Source of the DNA: Aliidiomarina halalkaliphila
GTDB lineage: Bacteria; Pseudomonadota; Gammaproteobacteria; Enterobacterales; Alteromonadaceae
Assembly (NCBI RefSeq): GCF_007096385.1
Contig: NZ_VJWL01000001.1
Coordinates: 558,001 to 622,000, forward strand
DNA length: 64,000 bases
Reading direction: 5' to 3'
Shown here: piece after piece, positions 10,303 through 20,675 of the stretch
Numbering within the stretch: the stretch's first letter is position 1
Layout: every line of letters starts with the position of its first letter
Translations under genes and position numbers: made by a program
The notes under the pieces: model-generated
Told to the model about the DNA's origin: nothing
Databases searched by the model: none
Seen by the model: the letters and a program-made list of their open reading frames with translations, nothing else

Positions 10303-11183
10303 GTGTATTGACCTTGCTGTAGGGCGGCAATCCGTTTTTCTATCGGTGGATGGGTCATCATTAATTCGCCTTTTTTGAGCTTACCTTTAATACCAAAGGC
10401 CATCATGCGGTCATCTAATTGTGACTCACGCCCTTGCTGTAATCGGCGCAAAGCTGCAATCATTTTTTGCGGCCCAACCAATCGAGCAGCTCCAGCATCC
10501 GCCCGATATTCCCGTTGGCGGGAGAAATAAAACACGATGATTTGTGCCAGCATGCCAAAGAGGATTTCAAATAAAATAACTAACCCGAAATAAGCGAAGC
10601 CTCCTCCCCCGGTGCGCGAGCCTCCTTGATTACCTCGTAATGCATTATTGATAAGGCCTGCGACCACACGGGCTAGGAAAATAACGAAGGTATTTACCAC
10701 ACCTTGAATCAAGGTCAGGGTCACCATATCTCCGTTAGCCACGTGGCTGACTTCGTGCGCCAACACCGCCTCCACTTCATCTTTATTCATGGAGCGCAAT
10801 AATCCGGTGGAGACTGCCACCAATGAGTCGTTTTTGCTCGGCCCCGTCGCAAAAGCATTGGGTTCTGGCGAATCATAAATGGCCACCTCTGGCATCTTGA
10901 TCCCCGCTTTTTGTGCTTGTGCTGCAACAGTATCAACTAACCATCGTTCAGCGTCATTACGTGGGTGCTCAATAACGCGAGCGCCGGTACTGCGTTTTGC
11001 CATCCACTTTGAGATAAACAGGGAGATAAAGGCGCCGCCAAACCCAAATAGCGCAGCAAATATCAATAGCCCCTGGTAACTTCCAAAATCAATCCCGAAC
11101 ACAGCCATCAATACATTGAGCACAATGCTCAACACAATGATCACCGCTAAATTCGTTGCCAGAAATAATGCGACTCGTTTCAT
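10299..11183 (-). CDS. htpX: Membrane zinc metalloprotease HtpX
   Basis: 294-residue inner-membrane M48 protease that degrades misfolded membrane proteins, a partner of FtsH in envelope stress. Two hydrophobic segments occupy about 5-25 and 36-58. The zinc motif is [10 protein letters not shown] with His143, Glu144 and His147. Two further membrane segments lie near 156-180 and 195-216, and the third ligand is in REYRADAGA. Start 11183 gives [14 protein letters not shown], matching E. coli HtpX, with AGAGG nine bases upstream; the longer frame adds eight residues without support. Coupled by ATGA to the flavin reductase. Confidence 0.95.
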   Translation of the reverse strand: MKRVALFLATNLAVIIVLSIVLNVLMAVFGIDFGSYQGLLIFAALFGFGGAFISLFISKWMAKRSTGARVIEHPRNDAERWLVDTVAAQAQKAGIKMPEVAIYDSPEPNAFATGPSKNDSLVAVSTGLLRSMNKDEVEAVLAHEVSHVANGDMVTLTLIQGVVNTFVIFLARVVAGLINNALRGNQGGSRTGGGGFAYFGLVILFEILFGMLAQIIVFYFSRQREYRADAGAARLVGPQKMIAALRRLQQGRESQLDDRMMAFGIKGKLKKGELMMTHPPIEKRIAALQQGQYT

Positions 11184-11331
11184 GCAGTACAACCTCTTCG
11201 GTAACAATCACCCTGTGAATATTGGGATTTATCCCCTAATTTTCAAGCAGTAGATTAAGCATTGAGCCCAATTTGGGGCAGTGTTATGCTGATTTTACGC
11301 CACGACACCTTTTAGGAAAGCTTGCGTCCTT

Positions 11332-12057
11332 ATGATTGATTCCAACGAGCAACAGAAACGCAACTTACTATTATTAAGTAGTTCCAAAGCCGGTGAAACG
11401 GATTACTTAGTGCATAGTAAATTCTGGTTAAAATCCCACTTTTCACAAGCCAAAACTATTGTTTTCATCCCCTATGCAGGGGTAACACAATCTTACAGCA
11501 GTTACAGCGCAAGGGTCGACGCAGCACTTGCGGATATGGGTATGCACATTCGTGGCATCGAAACCTACAGTAATCCGCGCGAGGCCATCGCAAAAGCCGA
11601 TGGTGTTATTGTCGGTGGCGGCAATACTTTTGTGCTACTGAACACCCTCTATCAATATGGGCTGTTAGATCCCCTACGCAAACGTATCTACGAAGGCTTG
11701 CCCTATGCAGGATGGAGTGCTGGTGCAAACATCGCTGGATTAAGTATTCGCACCACCAACGATATGCCAATTATTGAACCACCATCGTTTACAGCCCTCG
11801 GGGTAGTCCCATTTCAATTAAATCCACACTATATAGATCAGCACCCTCCCGGGTTTCACGGGGAGACTCGAGCACAACGACTTGCTGAATTTATGGCGGT
11901 GAACCCGCATACGCTTACCATTGCGTTACGAGAAGGTACAGGACTTAAAGTAGAAGGAAAAACCATGCGATTGCTTGGCACACTCGATGCTGTGGCATTT
12001 CAAGACGGCAAAGCCCAACCATTGGCGGCGGGAAGCGTACTAAGCCAATATCTCTAG
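11332..12057 (+). CDS. pepE: Dipeptidase E (peptidase S51)
   Basis: Cytoplasmic alpha-aspartyl dipeptidase of 241 residues (E. coli PepE 229). The nucleophile lies in AGWSAGAN (Ser129). Asp144 and His166 sit 15 and 37 residues later, the same offsets as the E. coli Ser120/Asp135/His157 triad. GGGNTFVLL and LNPHYIDQH are family blocks. It is a single gene, divergent from htpX and convergent with bioD, with only 23 bp to the bioD stop and no visible terminator between them. Confidence 0.93.
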   Translation: MIDSNEQQKRNLLLLSSSKAGETDYLVHSKFWLKSHFSQAKTIVFIPYAGVTQSYSSYSARVDAALADMGMHIRGIETYSNPREAIAKADGVIVGGGNTFVLLNTLYQYGLLDPLRKRIYEGLPYAGWSAGANIAGLSIRTTNDMPIIEPPSFTALGVVPFQLNPHYIDQHPPGFHGETRAQRLAEFMAVNPHTLTIALREGTGLKVEGKTMRLLGTLDAVAFQDGKAQPLAAGSVLSQYL

Positions 12058-12080
12058 GCTTTTAGGGCATCAAGCGGCGA

Positions 12081-12767
12081 TTATAAGCGCGGATGTGTGG
12101 TTGCCAGCCACGCTTGCCCCGTCGCCTGATCTGCCAGAAATGGCACTTCCGCAAGTAATGGTGCTTGAATTCGATCTTTTAAGGTTTGCAGGTTCTCTTG
12201 GTAAAAAGGCATAGCCTCTTCAGTCAGCTGATTGGCGATCCAGCCGCGCAAATGGCAACCGCTTTGAGCGATTGCAGCAACGGTCAGCAAAGCATGATTT
12301 AAACAGCCGAGTTTCATGCCCACCACGAGGATCACTTCTTGGTTAGTCTCTCGCACAAATTGCGGCATGAGATCCCCTTGATCCAACGGCAACATCCACC
12401 CTCCGGCCCCCTCACTCAAGAGAATATCCGGATTACGACTATGCAATGCCCGCCAAGCCATGGTGGAACGTAATAATAAGCCCTGCTCTCCTACTAGCTC
12501 AGCCGCGATATGAGGCGCGATAGGCGGCTCTAGGGCAACGGGGTTTACATCTCCGTACTCCGCGGTCATGGTTGCCGCTCGCTGCAATATTAGTGCATCA
12601 CTATTTTCGAACCGTTGCGATACTTCATTCCACTTACATCCCGCGGCAATCGGCTTCATTGCAAGCGTCGACAAGCCTTGCTGTTGCCAGTACTGTAATA
12701 GCATCTCTGACACTCTGGTTTTACCGGAGTCAGTATCAGTACCTGTTACAAAAATGCATCGTGTCAT
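12081..12767 (-). CDS. bioD: Dethiobiotin synthetase
   Basis: Converts 7,8-diaminopelargonate, CO2 and ATP to dethiobiotin. 228 residues, with the P-loop GTDTDSGKT at 9-17 (Ser replaces the more usual Val) and the MKPIAAGC substrate block near 41. The SEGAGGWMLPL block holds the second ATP-site region. Last gene of the leftward bioBFCD unit, 24 bp after bioC, with AAGG before the ATG. Confidence 0.94.
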   Translation of the reverse strand: MTRCIFVTGTDTDSGKTRVSEMLLQYWQQQGLSTLAMKPIAAGCKWNEVSQRFENSDALILQRAATMTAEYGDVNPVALEPPIAPHIAAELVGEQGLLLRSTMAWRALHSRNPDILLSEGAGGWMLPLDQGDLMPQFVRETNQEVILVVGMKLGCLNHALLTVAAIAQSGCHLRGWIANQLTEEAMPFYQENLQTLKDRIQAPLLAEVPFLADQATGQAWLATTHPRL

Positions 12768-12791
12768 AACCTTACCGTATATTTAAATGGG

Positions 12792-13631
12792 CTACTGCAT
12801 TGATTTATGAGCAATAAAAAAACCGACACTATAATCGAGTGGTAATCCTGCATGAGTGCGATACGGCGCGTAAGCCTTCTGCAGATAAATCAACTCACTG
12901 CGGGACAATTCCCGTTGAGGTAGCGCCTGATAGTCGGCACCAATTCCCGATATACTGCGGATCAGTGCTGATACATTAGGAAAATATCCGGTAACCTTCC
13001 GTTGCTCGGCATACCCCAAGGTAAAACCTACCTCTTTCAAGGCAGTGCACCATTCCTGAAAGGAACGATGTTCATTAATCCCAACGTGGGCTGCACTCCC
13101 TAACGATTCCACTGACTCGTTATTCCCGTGCGCGCCGGATAATGCGTAGGCTCCACGTAACTGCGCGAGTGGCATCAAACTATTGGGAAGTACCGTAGAA
13201 AATGCAAAACACCCGCCAGGGCGCAGTGTGCGCCATGTTTCGGCACATAGCCTTGATAAAGAATTGGCCCATTGCACGGCAAGATTCGAATAAATCAAAG
13301 ACATCGTATCCTGAGGAAACGGCAAATCTTCCATATCACCAAGCACAAATCTTTGTTTTGGATTCATCTTCTGGGCTTGCGCTAACATTGCTGCAGAAAT
13401 ATCCACACCGGTATAGATTGGCGCGAGTTTGCTTAGCTCAGCGGTAAAGATCCCAGGTCCGCATCCCAAGTCCATCACAGTTTCTTGTGCATTACTTGTC
13501 GAATGTGAGTGCAGCATATTAAGCAGCACCTGTCCGGCGTAGCGTTGTACATCGGCCAACTGAGTATAACGCTGGGCTGCACGTCCAAAATGGGCGGCTA
13601 CTTCTGATTTATCGTACAACACAGGCCTCAT
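12792..13631 (-). CDS. bioC: Malonyl-ACP O-methyltransferase
   Basis: Methylates malonyl-ACP to disguise it as a fatty-acid primer, the first step toward pimeloyl-ACP. The 279-residue protein opens with AAHFGRAAQRY, the family N-terminus, and has the SAM motif DLGCGPG at 54-60. Its start overlaps the bioF 3' end by 23 bases, with AAGGA before the ATG. The matching esterase gene bioH is not in this cluster and must lie elsewhere or be replaced by a different esterase. Confidence 0.93.
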   Translation of the reverse strand: MRPVLYDKSEVAAHFGRAAQRYTQLADVQRYAGQVLLNMLHSHSTSNAQETVMDLGCGPGIFTAELSKLAPIYTGVDISAAMLAQAQKMNPKQRFVLGDMEDLPFPQDTMSLIYSNLAVQWANSLSRLCAETWRTLRPGGCFAFSTVLPNSLMPLAQLRGAYALSGAHGNNESVESLGSAAHVGINEHRSFQEWCTALKEVGFTLGYAEQRKVTGYFPNVSALIRSISGIGADYQALPQRELSRSELIYLQKAYAPYRTHAGLPLDYSVGFFIAHKSMQ

Positions 13632-14781
13632 GAAGTTCCTTGTCCTGGTGAAAAATCCGCACTAGCGCAGAAAAGAGTGCATCAATGTCGGTTTCGGTAT
13701 GCCCTGCTGATAGGGTAAAGCGTAATCGTTCTGTTCCTTTCGCCACCGTCGGGGGCCGCATCGCAATACAGCGAATATTTTCCGTGCGTAGCGCGTGTGA
13801 CAGGCGTAGGGCAAGTTCAGACGTGCCAATCACAAGGGGTTGAATCGGTGTACTCGAGGGCAGCAAGCGCAGTTGCAATTGCGCTGCATAATCACGAAAA
13901 CGGGAAATATTACGGGTAAGCATGCCACGTCGCTCTGGTTCGGCTTGAATCACGCCAAGACTGGCTTGTATGGCCATCGCCTGAGCCCCCGTAAACGCGG
14001 TCGAATAGATAAGGTGACGACATTTCTGCACCATGTAATCGCAAATTTGTTGATCGGACGCCACAAATGCCCCGCCTAATCCAAAGGCTTTGCCGAAAGT
14101 TCCACTGAGAATATCTATACCGTCACTCCCACGGCTATCCATAGCCCCTCGTCCGCGCTCGCCGGTAACGCCAACGCCATGGGCATCGTCGATAAACAGT
14201 AACCCATTCTGTTGGCGTACAAGCGCACTTAGCCCAGCGATAGGCGCGGAATCCCCATCCATGCTAAACACACCTTCACTCACCAATAAAGGCGTTCCCT
14301 CGGGCATTTGGGCTTTTACCGAGGTTATCTTCGTCTTAGCGTCGGAAAGCTCGTTGTGCTTAAAGCGATGTACTGGCAGCGTTTTTATCCCGTCATACAA
14401 GGAGGCATGGGCAAAGCGATCAAGAATGGGCACAGCCCCTACGCTTTGTAAGGTTTGTAACACACCTTGATTGGCCGCGTATCCGCTTGAAAACAAGAGA
14501 ACGCGGTCAAATCCAAGCCAATCCGCCAGTTGCTCAGTTAATTCATGATGGGCGTTTGAATAACCAACAACCAACGGGCTTGCGCCACTGCCAGCGCCCC
14601 ATTTCTGTAAACCCTGGTGAAAAGCCTCGAGTACTTTTGGGTGAGCGCGCAAGGCGAGATAATCGTTACTGGCAAACTGACCGTGGAACGAATCTGCCGG
14701 ATACGGCCACGGTTCTAACTGCCGCCATAAACCGGCGGCCTTTATTGTGGCGAGATTTTCGGCAATTCGTTCTCGCAACAT
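13609..14781 (-). CDS. bioF: 8-amino-7-oxononanoate synthase
   Basis: PLP enzyme joining pimeloyl-ACP (or CoA) and L-alanine. With the start at 14781 it has 390 residues, the family's usual size. The PLP lysine is in SGTFGKAFGLGG (about Lys231), and the DDAHGVGVTG block binds cofactor. The ATG at 14781 follows the bioB stop by one base (TGATATG), which suggests coupling. An upstream in-frame ATG at 14826 would overlap bioB by 44 bases and add 15 arginine/proline-rich residues; I cannot exclude it because neither start has a strong ribosome site. Confidence 0.93.
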   Translation of the reverse strand: MLRERIAENLATIKAAGLWRQLEPWPYPADSFHGQFASNDYLALRAHPKVLEAFHQGLQKWGAGSGASPLVVGYSNAHHELTEQLADWLGFDRVLLFSSGYAANQGVLQTLQSVGAVPILDRFAHASLYDGIKTLPVHRFKHNELSDAKTKITSVKAQMPEGTPLLVSEGVFSMDGDSAPIAGLSALVRQQNGLLFIDDAHGVGVTGERGRGAMDSRGSDGIDILSGTFGKAFGLGGAFVASDQQICDYMVQKCRHLIYSTAFTGAQAMAIQASLGVIQAEPERRGMLTRNISRFRDYAAQLQLRLLPSSTPIQPLVIGTSELALRLSHALRTENIRCIAMRPPTVAKGTERLRFTLSAGHTETDIDALFSALVRIFHQDKELHEACVVR

Positions 14782-14782
14782 A

Positions 14783-15802
14783 TCAAACGGTCGCCGACGA
14801 TTGGGATTCCCGGGCTGTCGCGTCATAAAACAGAGGCTTCGCCGGTTTGCGCTGCTCGGGCGTAAGACCTAGGCGCGCAAATAGTTTGAGATCCGCTTCG
14901 GCCACTGGGTTAGCAGTCGTAAGTAGCTTTTCTCCATAAAAAATAGAGTTTGCTCCGGCAAAGAAGCAGAGCGCCTGAAGCTCATCGCTCATGGTCTCCC
15001 GGCCTGCAGATAAGCGTACGTGTGATTTTGGCATCAAAATACGGGCCACAGCGATACAGCGCACGAATTCAAAAGGGTCCAAGTCGTCAAGGTGATCGAG
15101 TGGCGTCCCCTCAACTTTAACCAGTTGATTAATAGGCACACTTTCTGGCGGTACCGGCATATTAGCTAGCTGTTGCAGCAGTCCAATGCGATCTGATTGC
15201 TCTTCACCCATCCCTACGATGCCACCAGAACACACTTTCATACCCGCAGAACGCACGTTTTGCAGGGTGTCTAAGCGATCTTTATAGGTGCGCGTGGTGA
15301 TGATATCGCCATAGTATTCAGGCGACGTATCCAGATTGTGGTTGTAATAATCGAGCCCGGCTTCGGCAAGCGCTGCGGCTTGCGTCTCGCTCAGCATGCC
15401 CAAGGTCATACAGGTCTCTAATCCAAGTTCACGCACGCCCTGAATCATGGCGACGATCTTCGGCATATCCCTTTCTTTTGGATTACGCCAGGCGGCCCCC
15501 ATACAGAAACGTGAAGCGCCGGTATGCTTTGCACGTTCGGCTTGCTCGAGTACCTTCTGTACTTCCATGAGCTGTTCTTTTTCTAAGCCAGTGTCGTAGC
15601 GTGCGCTCTGAGGGCAATACTTGCAGTCTTCTGGGCAGGCGCCGGTTTTGATCGATAACAAAGTGCTCACTTGCACTTCATTGGGATTGAAGTGGGAACG
15701 GTGGATACTTTGAGCTTTGAAAAGCAAGTCATTGAAAGGCATGTCAAATAGCGCTTGAATATCAGCGCGAGACCAAGTTTCACATAGGTGCTGTTGGGCC
15801 AT
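14783..15802 (-). CDS. bioB: Biotin synthase
   Basis: Radical-SAM enzyme inserting sulfur into dethiobiotin. 339 residues with the CxxxCxxC cluster ligands Cys56, Cys60 and Cys63, shifted by three from E. coli BioB. The [2Fe-2S] ligands lie in the [10 protein letters not shown] and [13 protein letters not shown] regions, and RLSAGRETM carries the arginine ligand. First gene of the leftward operon, divergent from bioA; GGA lies before the ATG. Confidence 0.96.
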   Translation of the reverse strand: MAQQHLCETWSRADIQALFDMPFNDLLFKAQSIHRSHFNPNEVQVSTLLSIKTGACPEDCKYCPQSARYDTGLEKEQLMEVQKVLEQAERAKHTGASRFCMGAAWRNPKERDMPKIVAMIQGVRELGLETCMTLGMLSETQAAALAEAGLDYYNHNLDTSPEYYGDIITTRTYKDRLDTLQNVRSAGMKVCSGGIVGMGEEQSDRIGLLQQLANMPVPPESVPINQLVKVEGTPLDHLDDLDPFEFVRCIAVARILMPKSHVRLSAGRETMSDELQALCFFAGANSIFYGEKLLTTANPVAEADLKLFARLGLTPEQRKPAKPLFYDATARESQSSATV

Positions 15803-15859
15803 GAGAATTCCGAATTTTCATTGAATAAAGTCTCGACTAGCTTAGTGCCACCACTTACA

Positions 15860-15892
15860 CTGTCAACTAAATACCATTCTTAAATTTTACAA
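15860..15892. promoter_or_regulatory. Probable BirA (biotin repressor) operator
   Basis: In the bioB-bioA divergent gap, half-sites CTGTCAACT (15860-15868) and ATTTTACAA (15884-15892) are separated by 15 bases. The known gammaproteobacterial BirA operator is TTGTAAACC, 14-16 bases, GGTTTACAA; the matches are 6/9 and 7/9 with the right spacing and position. It would repress both directions when biotin is plentiful, which requires a BirA with a DNA-binding domain elsewhere in the genome. Confidence 0.62.
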
Positions 15893-15910
15893 GTGGTTAA
15901 ATTATACACT

Positions 15911-17194
15911 ATGCAGCCGATTGATCTTGCCTTCGACCAGCGCCATATATGGCATCCGTATACATCTCTGACCTCTCCACTGCCCACGTATCCTGTAGTG
16001 TCCGCCCGTGGGGTTGAACTGGAGCTTGAAGATGGTCGGCGATTGATCGACGGTATGGCCAGCTGGTGGTCGGCTGTACACGGATACAATCACCCCGACC
16101 TCAATCAAGCGGCCCATAACCAACTCGATAGAATGGCCCATGTTATGTTCGGGGGGATCACCCACGGACCTGCCGTGGATCTCGCAAAACAACTCGTGGC
16201 CATGACGCCTCCCTCCCTTGATGCGGTTTTTCTAGCAGACTCAGGCTCCATTAGCGTGGAAGTCGCCATTAAAATGGCATTGCAGTATCAAGCCAGTCGC
16301 GGCAAGCCTGAGAAAACTCAGTTGCTGACGATTCGTCAGGGCTACCATGGCGATACCTTTGCAGCGATGTCCGTGTGTGATCCGGTTAATGGTATGCATG
16401 AGCTATTTACCGGCATCTTGGCTAAACATCATTTCGCCCCCGCCCCTGTTATCAAACCATGGGAGTCATGGAACGAGACTGAAACTCAGGTGCTTGAGGC
16501 GTTATTTGCGGAACATCATGGGTCTATCGCCGCGTTCATTCTGGAGCCAATAGTACAAGGCGCCGGGGGGATGCGTTTTTACCACCCAGAATACCTACGT
16601 AAAGCACGGGCGCTCTGTGATCACTACGATGTATTGCTGATCGCCGATGAGATTGCCACGGGATTTGGTCGTACCGGGCGCTTGTTTGCTTGCGAGCACG
16701 CAGGAATCACCCCAGATATTATGTGCGTCGGTAAAGCATTGAGTGGCGGCTACATGACGCTAGCGGCCACCATCGCTACGCGTCACATTGCCAAAACCAT
16801 CGGAAAAGGACCGGGCGGTGGTGCGTTGATGCACGGCCCAACGTTTATGGCCAATCCCCTCGCCTGCGCTGTAGCGTCAGCCAGCTTGGGCATCATTCAA
16901 CAAGGCGCATGGCAGCAGCAAGTGGAAGCCATAGGCGAACAATTGGCAACGGGACTCGCCCCTTGTCGAGAGTTTGATTCAGTCGCCGATGTACGTTGCT
17001 TTGGCGCTATTGGTGTGGTTGAAATGAAAGCCCCAGTAGACGTCGCGAAGGCCCAGCGCTTCTTTGTTGACCGAGGTGTTTGGATTCGACCCTTTGGGCG
17101 CTTAATCTATGTCATGCCACCCTATGTGATTCAGACCGATCAATTAAAGCAAATTACCCAAGCGATCTGCGCCTGGTGTGAGTGCGGGAAATAA
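15911..17194 (+). CDS. bioA: Adenosylmethionine-8-amino-7-oxononanoate aminotransferase
   Basis: PLP class III aminotransferase that makes 7,8-diaminopelargonate with SAM as amino donor. 427 residues, close to E. coli BioA along its whole length: FDQRHIWHPYTS near 7-18, GMASWWSAVHGYNH, GITHGPAVDLA, and the PLP lysine in CVGKALSGG. The start at 15911 fits the family; an upstream in-frame GTG at 15893 would place the protein start inside the operator and adds nothing conserved. Divergent from bioBFCD, as in enterics. Confidence 0.95.
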   Translation: MQPIDLAFDQRHIWHPYTSLTSPLPTYPVVSARGVELELEDGRRLIDGMASWWSAVHGYNHPDLNQAAHNQLDRMAHVMFGGITHGPAVDLAKQLVAMTPPSLDAVFLADSGSISVEVAIKMALQYQASRGKPEKTQLLTIRQGYHGDTFAAMSVCDPVNGMHELFTGILAKHHFAPAPVIKPWESWNETETQVLEALFAEHHGSIAAFILEPIVQGAGGMRFYHPEYLRKARALCDHYDVLLIADEIATGFGRTGRLFACEHAGITPDIMCVGKALSGGYMTLAATIATRHIAKTIGKGPGGGALMHGPTFMANPLACAVASASLGIIQQGAWQQQVEAIGEQLATGLAPCREFDSVADVRCFGAIGVVEMKAPVDVAKAQRFFVDRGVWIRPFGRLIYVMPPYVIQTDQLKQITQAICAWCECGK

Positions 17195-17322
17195 GCGCAA
17201 AAGCATGATTTCACATTGCGTCAATGCGCACAAAAAAGTAACATGACCGCCTTAATTTGCGTGCGATTTTGCATAAAAAGCACCGATTTTACTTGGCTAA
17301 GCGTTTCGGAGAATAAAAACCC

Positions 17323-18723
17323 ATGACGATTGCGGTTATTAAAGATGTATTGGGCGGGAAGTTTGCACTGGGCGATACCGTCACAGTACGGGGTTGGGTG
17401 CGTACCCGACGTGATTCCAAAGCGGGAATCTCGTTTATTAATGTGCACGATGGATCATGTTTCGATGCTATCCAAGCCGTGGCCCCCAATCATCTGGATA
17501 ATTACAATCAGGAAGTGGTGCGTCTTACTACAGGCTGCTCCGTGATCGTTACCGGTACCGTTGCGGAATCTGCAGGTAAGGGTCAAGCCTTTGAGTTGCA
17601 AGCCACTTCAGTTGAAGTCGTTGGTTGGGTCGAAGATCCAGATACCTATCCGATGGCTCCCAAACGCCACAGTATGGAATATTTACGGGAATTCGCACAT
17701 TTGCGTGCGCGTACCAATATCACGGGTGCTGTGACCCGAGTGCGTCATTGTCTTGCCCAAGCTGTCCATCGCTTCTTTCATGAGCGCGGCTTCTATTGGA
17801 TTAGCACGCCTATTATTACCACCAGCGATGCCGAAGGTGCTGGTGAATTATTCCGTGTATCCACCTTGGATTTAATGAATCTTCCACGCACTGAAGACGG
17901 CAAGGTGGATTTCAAAGAAGATTTCTTCGGCAAAGAGGCATTCCTCACGGTTTCGGGGCAGCTCAACGTAGAAACCTACGCCTGCGCCCTCTCGAACGTG
18001 TATACCTTCGGTCCAACCTTTCGTGCAGAGAATTCCAATACCAGCCGTCATTTAGCAGAGTTTTGGATGATTGAACCGGAAGTGGCCTTTGCCGATCTTG
18101 ATGACATGGCGGCCCTTGCAGAAGATATGCTGAAATATGTGTTCAAGGCGGTGTTAAACGAGCGCGCCGACGATATGGCCTTCTTCGCCGAACGCATTGA
18201 TAAAGAAGCCATCAGCCGATTACAACACGTTATTGATAATGAATTCGTCCACATGGACTATACCGACGCGGTAGACATCCTGCAAAAATGCGGTAAAGCG
18301 TTCAATTACCCAGTGGCTTGGGGTGTGGATTTACAATCTGAGCACGAGCGTTATTTGGCAGAGGAGCACGTAGGTGCCCCAGTAATATTAAAAAACTACC
18401 CTCGTGATATTAAAGCCTTTTATATGCGCCAAAACAGCGATGGTAAGACCGTAGCCGCAATGGACGTACTTGCCCCTGGTATTGGCGAGATCATTGGCGG
18501 TAGCGCCCGTGAGGAGCGTTTAGATCTGCTTGATCAGCGCTTGGATGAAATGAAGCTACCGAAAGAAGAGTACAGCTGGTATCGTGACTTACGCCGCTAT
18601 GGCACCGTGCCACATGCAGGCTTCGGTCTTGGCTTCGAGCGCTTAGTGGCTTACGTGACCGGCGTGCAGAATATCCGCGACGTGATTCCGTTCCCACGCT
18701 CACCGAATAACGCTGACTTCTAA
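17323..18723 (+). CDS. asnS: Asparaginyl-tRNA synthetase
   Basis: Charges tRNA-Asn; 466 residues, the same length as E. coli AsnS. An N-terminal OB-fold anticodon-binding domain (about 17-105, starting [12 protein letters not shown]) is followed by the class II catalytic core. Motif 2 is in [21 protein letters not shown]-like sequence around 225-245, and motif 3 is [10 protein letters not shown] near 440. A GGAG ribosome site precedes the ATG. It is a single gene with a strong terminator. Confidence 0.97.
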   Translation: MTIAVIKDVLGGKFALGDTVTVRGWVRTRRDSKAGISFINVHDGSCFDAIQAVAPNHLDNYNQEVVRLTTGCSVIVTGTVAESAGKGQAFELQATSVEVVGWVEDPDTYPMAPKRHSMEYLREFAHLRARTNITGAVTRVRHCLAQAVHRFFHERGFYWISTPIITTSDAEGAGELFRVSTLDLMNLPRTEDGKVDFKEDFFGKEAFLTVSGQLNVETYACALSNVYTFGPTFRAENSNTSRHLAEFWMIEPEVAFADLDDMAALAEDMLKYVFKAVLNERADDMAFFAERIDKEAISRLQHVIDNEFVHMDYTDAVDILQKCGKAFNYPVAWGVDLQSEHERYLAEEHVGAPVILKNYPRDIKAFYMRQNSDGKTVAAMDVLAPGIGEIIGGSAREERLDLLDQRLDEMKLPKEEYSWYRDLRRYGTVPHAGFGLGFERLVAYVTGVQNIRDVIPFPRSPNNADF

Positions 18724-18761
18724 ACCGCAACAGCAATCCAGAAAAACCCAGAGAAACTTAG

Positions 18762-18800
18762 AAAAAACGGATGATAGGTCATGTGCCTATCATCCGTTTT
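18762..18800. terminator. Bidirectional terminator between asnS and argH(A)
   Basis: A perfect 12-bp stem (18767-18778 with 18786-18797, 7-base loop) is flanked by six A residues on the left and four T residues on the right. It can end asnS on the plus strand and, with the better U run, the arginine operon on the minus strand. Confidence 0.88.
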
Positions 18801-18833
18801 CACCTTGGGGGCTTTCAAAGGTCTTTTTTCACC

Positions 18834-20675
18834 TTACAGGCGAATTTCTAAACCCGTCTCATCACAGGCGTGCTTGCGCGGACAGAATTCACAATCTTTC
18901 ATAACTTTTTCAGGCCAACGGCTCTTATCGGCGATGGTAAAGCCAAGTTTGGCAAAAAACGCGGGCGCCCGTGTTAGCGCAATTACTCGCGCGATACCTA
19001 AATGGCGCGCTTGATCCAAAAGAAAGTTTACCAACTCTGCCCCCATGCCTTTCCCTTGCAAACCTTCTTGCAAGCCTAGAGAGCGAATTTCTGCCAAGCC
19101 TGTACCAAATACATACAACGCCCCGCACCCGACAATCTCGCCATTTAGCTCAGCGACGGCAAACTGGTGGATTGCTTGCATAATATCTTGTTCCTGACGC
19201 GGCAAATGCTCCCCTTTCGCTGCCCAATAGCGAATCAATTCGGCAATCTTAGGCACGTCGGTGAGTTTTGCTTGGCGCACGTGGGTTAACGCTGCGGCAT
19301 GTGCCTGCGAGCGTTGACGTGCCCGGCGAAGGGCTGAATGTACTTTAGCAGGGGCCGTTCCGCCTAAAGCTGAGCGACGGTTCATCCCCGACATCAGCGC
19401 CAGCGCCGCGTACACGTCTTCGTTAATCCGTGAACTAACTTGTTGCATGTCGGCGAGGGTGAGCGCCTCTAAAGGCACACCTTGCTGGATAGCTATTAGC
19501 ACGAGCTTACCGCTGAGTTCATGGGAATCCCGAAAAGGAATCCCCTGCCCAACCAAGTAATCCGCCAAATCTGTGGCATTGGAATAGCCAAGCTCCGCAG
19601 CGTGTTGCGCCACTTGCGTGTCGACCCGCAAATGCGGCAAGGCATAGGCCATGATGGCTAAACACTGTTGCCATTGGGCTAAGCCATCAAAATAGCCTTC
19701 TTTGTCTTCTTGCATATCTTTATTATAAGCTAGCGGCAAACCCTTCACGGTCATTAACATGGCTTGCAAATGCCCGGCAACCCGCCCGGTTTTTCCACGG
19801 ATAAGCTCAAATACATCTGGGTTTTTCTTTTGTGGCATAAGCGATGAACCACTCGAAATAGCATCGCCGAGCAAAAATAAACCCGCCTCGCCGGAGCAAT
19901 AAAACACGATGTCTTCCGACAATCGAGACAAATGCACCATGCTAAGACTGGCGGTTGCTAATAACTCGATGACAAAATCCCGATCCGACACTGCATCTAA
20001 GCTGTTACGGCATGGTCCATTGAAGCCTAGTTCTGCGGCAATCTCGTGACGTTCAACGGCGATCCCAGATCCAGCTAAGGCACCACAGCCTAGGGGAGAT
20101 TGCGACAACCGTTCGCGGGCTTGAGTTAAACGTTCCAAGTCCCGTTCCAACATTTCCACATAGGCTAACGCCCAATGACTCACTAACACCGGCTGTGCCC
20201 GTTGCAGATGGGTATAACCGGGCATGACGGCCTCTTCATAGCGCTCAGCGAAGGCAAGCAATGCGTCGATCGCCGCCAAGAGGTGCTCACCAATGGTATG
20301 GGTTTTAGCCAGCGACCATAAGCGCAGATCCGTAGCCACCAGATCATTGCGAGACCGCCCTGTGTGCAATTTACGCGCGGTACTGCCGATCAGTTTTTGC
20401 AGTTCCGACTCAACCCAGCTATGAATATCCTCTTCATTAGATGATAGCGGCGCCCTAGGATCTTTTTGTACTCGCTGCAGCAAGCGATCAAGCCCACTTT
20501 GCAGAATTTCCTGCTCATCGTTGGTTAATAATTGCTGCTCGGTTAATGCATTGACCCATGCTTTGCTCGCTTGAATATCAAAAGGCGCCAACACATAATC
20601 GAATTTCAAGGAATCATTGAACGCTCGAAACTCGCCAGCACTCGCTTGTTCGAAGCGGCCTCCCCACATACTCAT
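18834..20675 (-). CDS. argH: Argininosuccinate lyase fused to N-acetylglutamate synthase-type acetyltransferase, ArgH(A)
   Basis: A 613-residue bifunctional protein. Residues 1 to about 455 are a complete argininosuccinate lyase with [12 protein letters not shown] at 276-287 (the fumarase-superfamily catalytic loop). Residues about 465-613 form a GNAT domain with the acetyl-CoA motif QGKGMG at 540-545 and the Cys-rich tail [12 protein letters not shown] typical of short ArgA enzymes. Such ArgH(A) fusions are known from Moritella and related marine gammaproteobacteria, where the tail makes N-acetylglutamate, the first step of the pathway. Its start overlaps the argG stop as ATGA. It is the last gene of argCBFGH(A). 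Confidence 0.95.
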   Translation of the reverse strand: MSMWGGRFEQASAGEFRAFNDSLKFDYVLAPFDIQASKAWVNALTEQQLLTNDEQEILQSGLDRLLQRVQKDPRAPLSSNEEDIHSWVESELQKLIGSTARKLHTGRSRNDLVATDLRLWSLAKTHTIGEHLLAAIDALLAFAERYEEAVMPGYTHLQRAQPVLVSHWALAYVEMLERDLERLTQARERLSQSPLGCGALAGSGIAVERHEIAAELGFNGPCRNSLDAVSDRDFVIELLATASLSMVHLSRLSEDIVFYCSGEAGLFLLGDAISSGSSLMPQKKNPDVFELIRGKTGRVAGHLQAMLMTVKGLPLAYNKDMQEDKEGYFDGLAQWQQCLAIMAYALPHLRVDTQVAQHAAELGYSNATDLADYLVGQGIPFRDSHELSGKLVLIAIQQGVPLEALTLADMQQVSSRINEDVYAALALMSGMNRRSALGGTAPAKVHSALRRARQRSQAHAAALTHVRQAKLTDVPKIAELIRYWAAKGEHLPRQEQDIMQAIHQFAVAELNGEIVGCGALYVFGTGLAEIRSLGLQEGLQGKGMGAELVNFLLDQARHLGIARVIALTRAPAFFAKLGFTIADKSRWPEKVMKDCEFCPRKHACDETGLEIRL

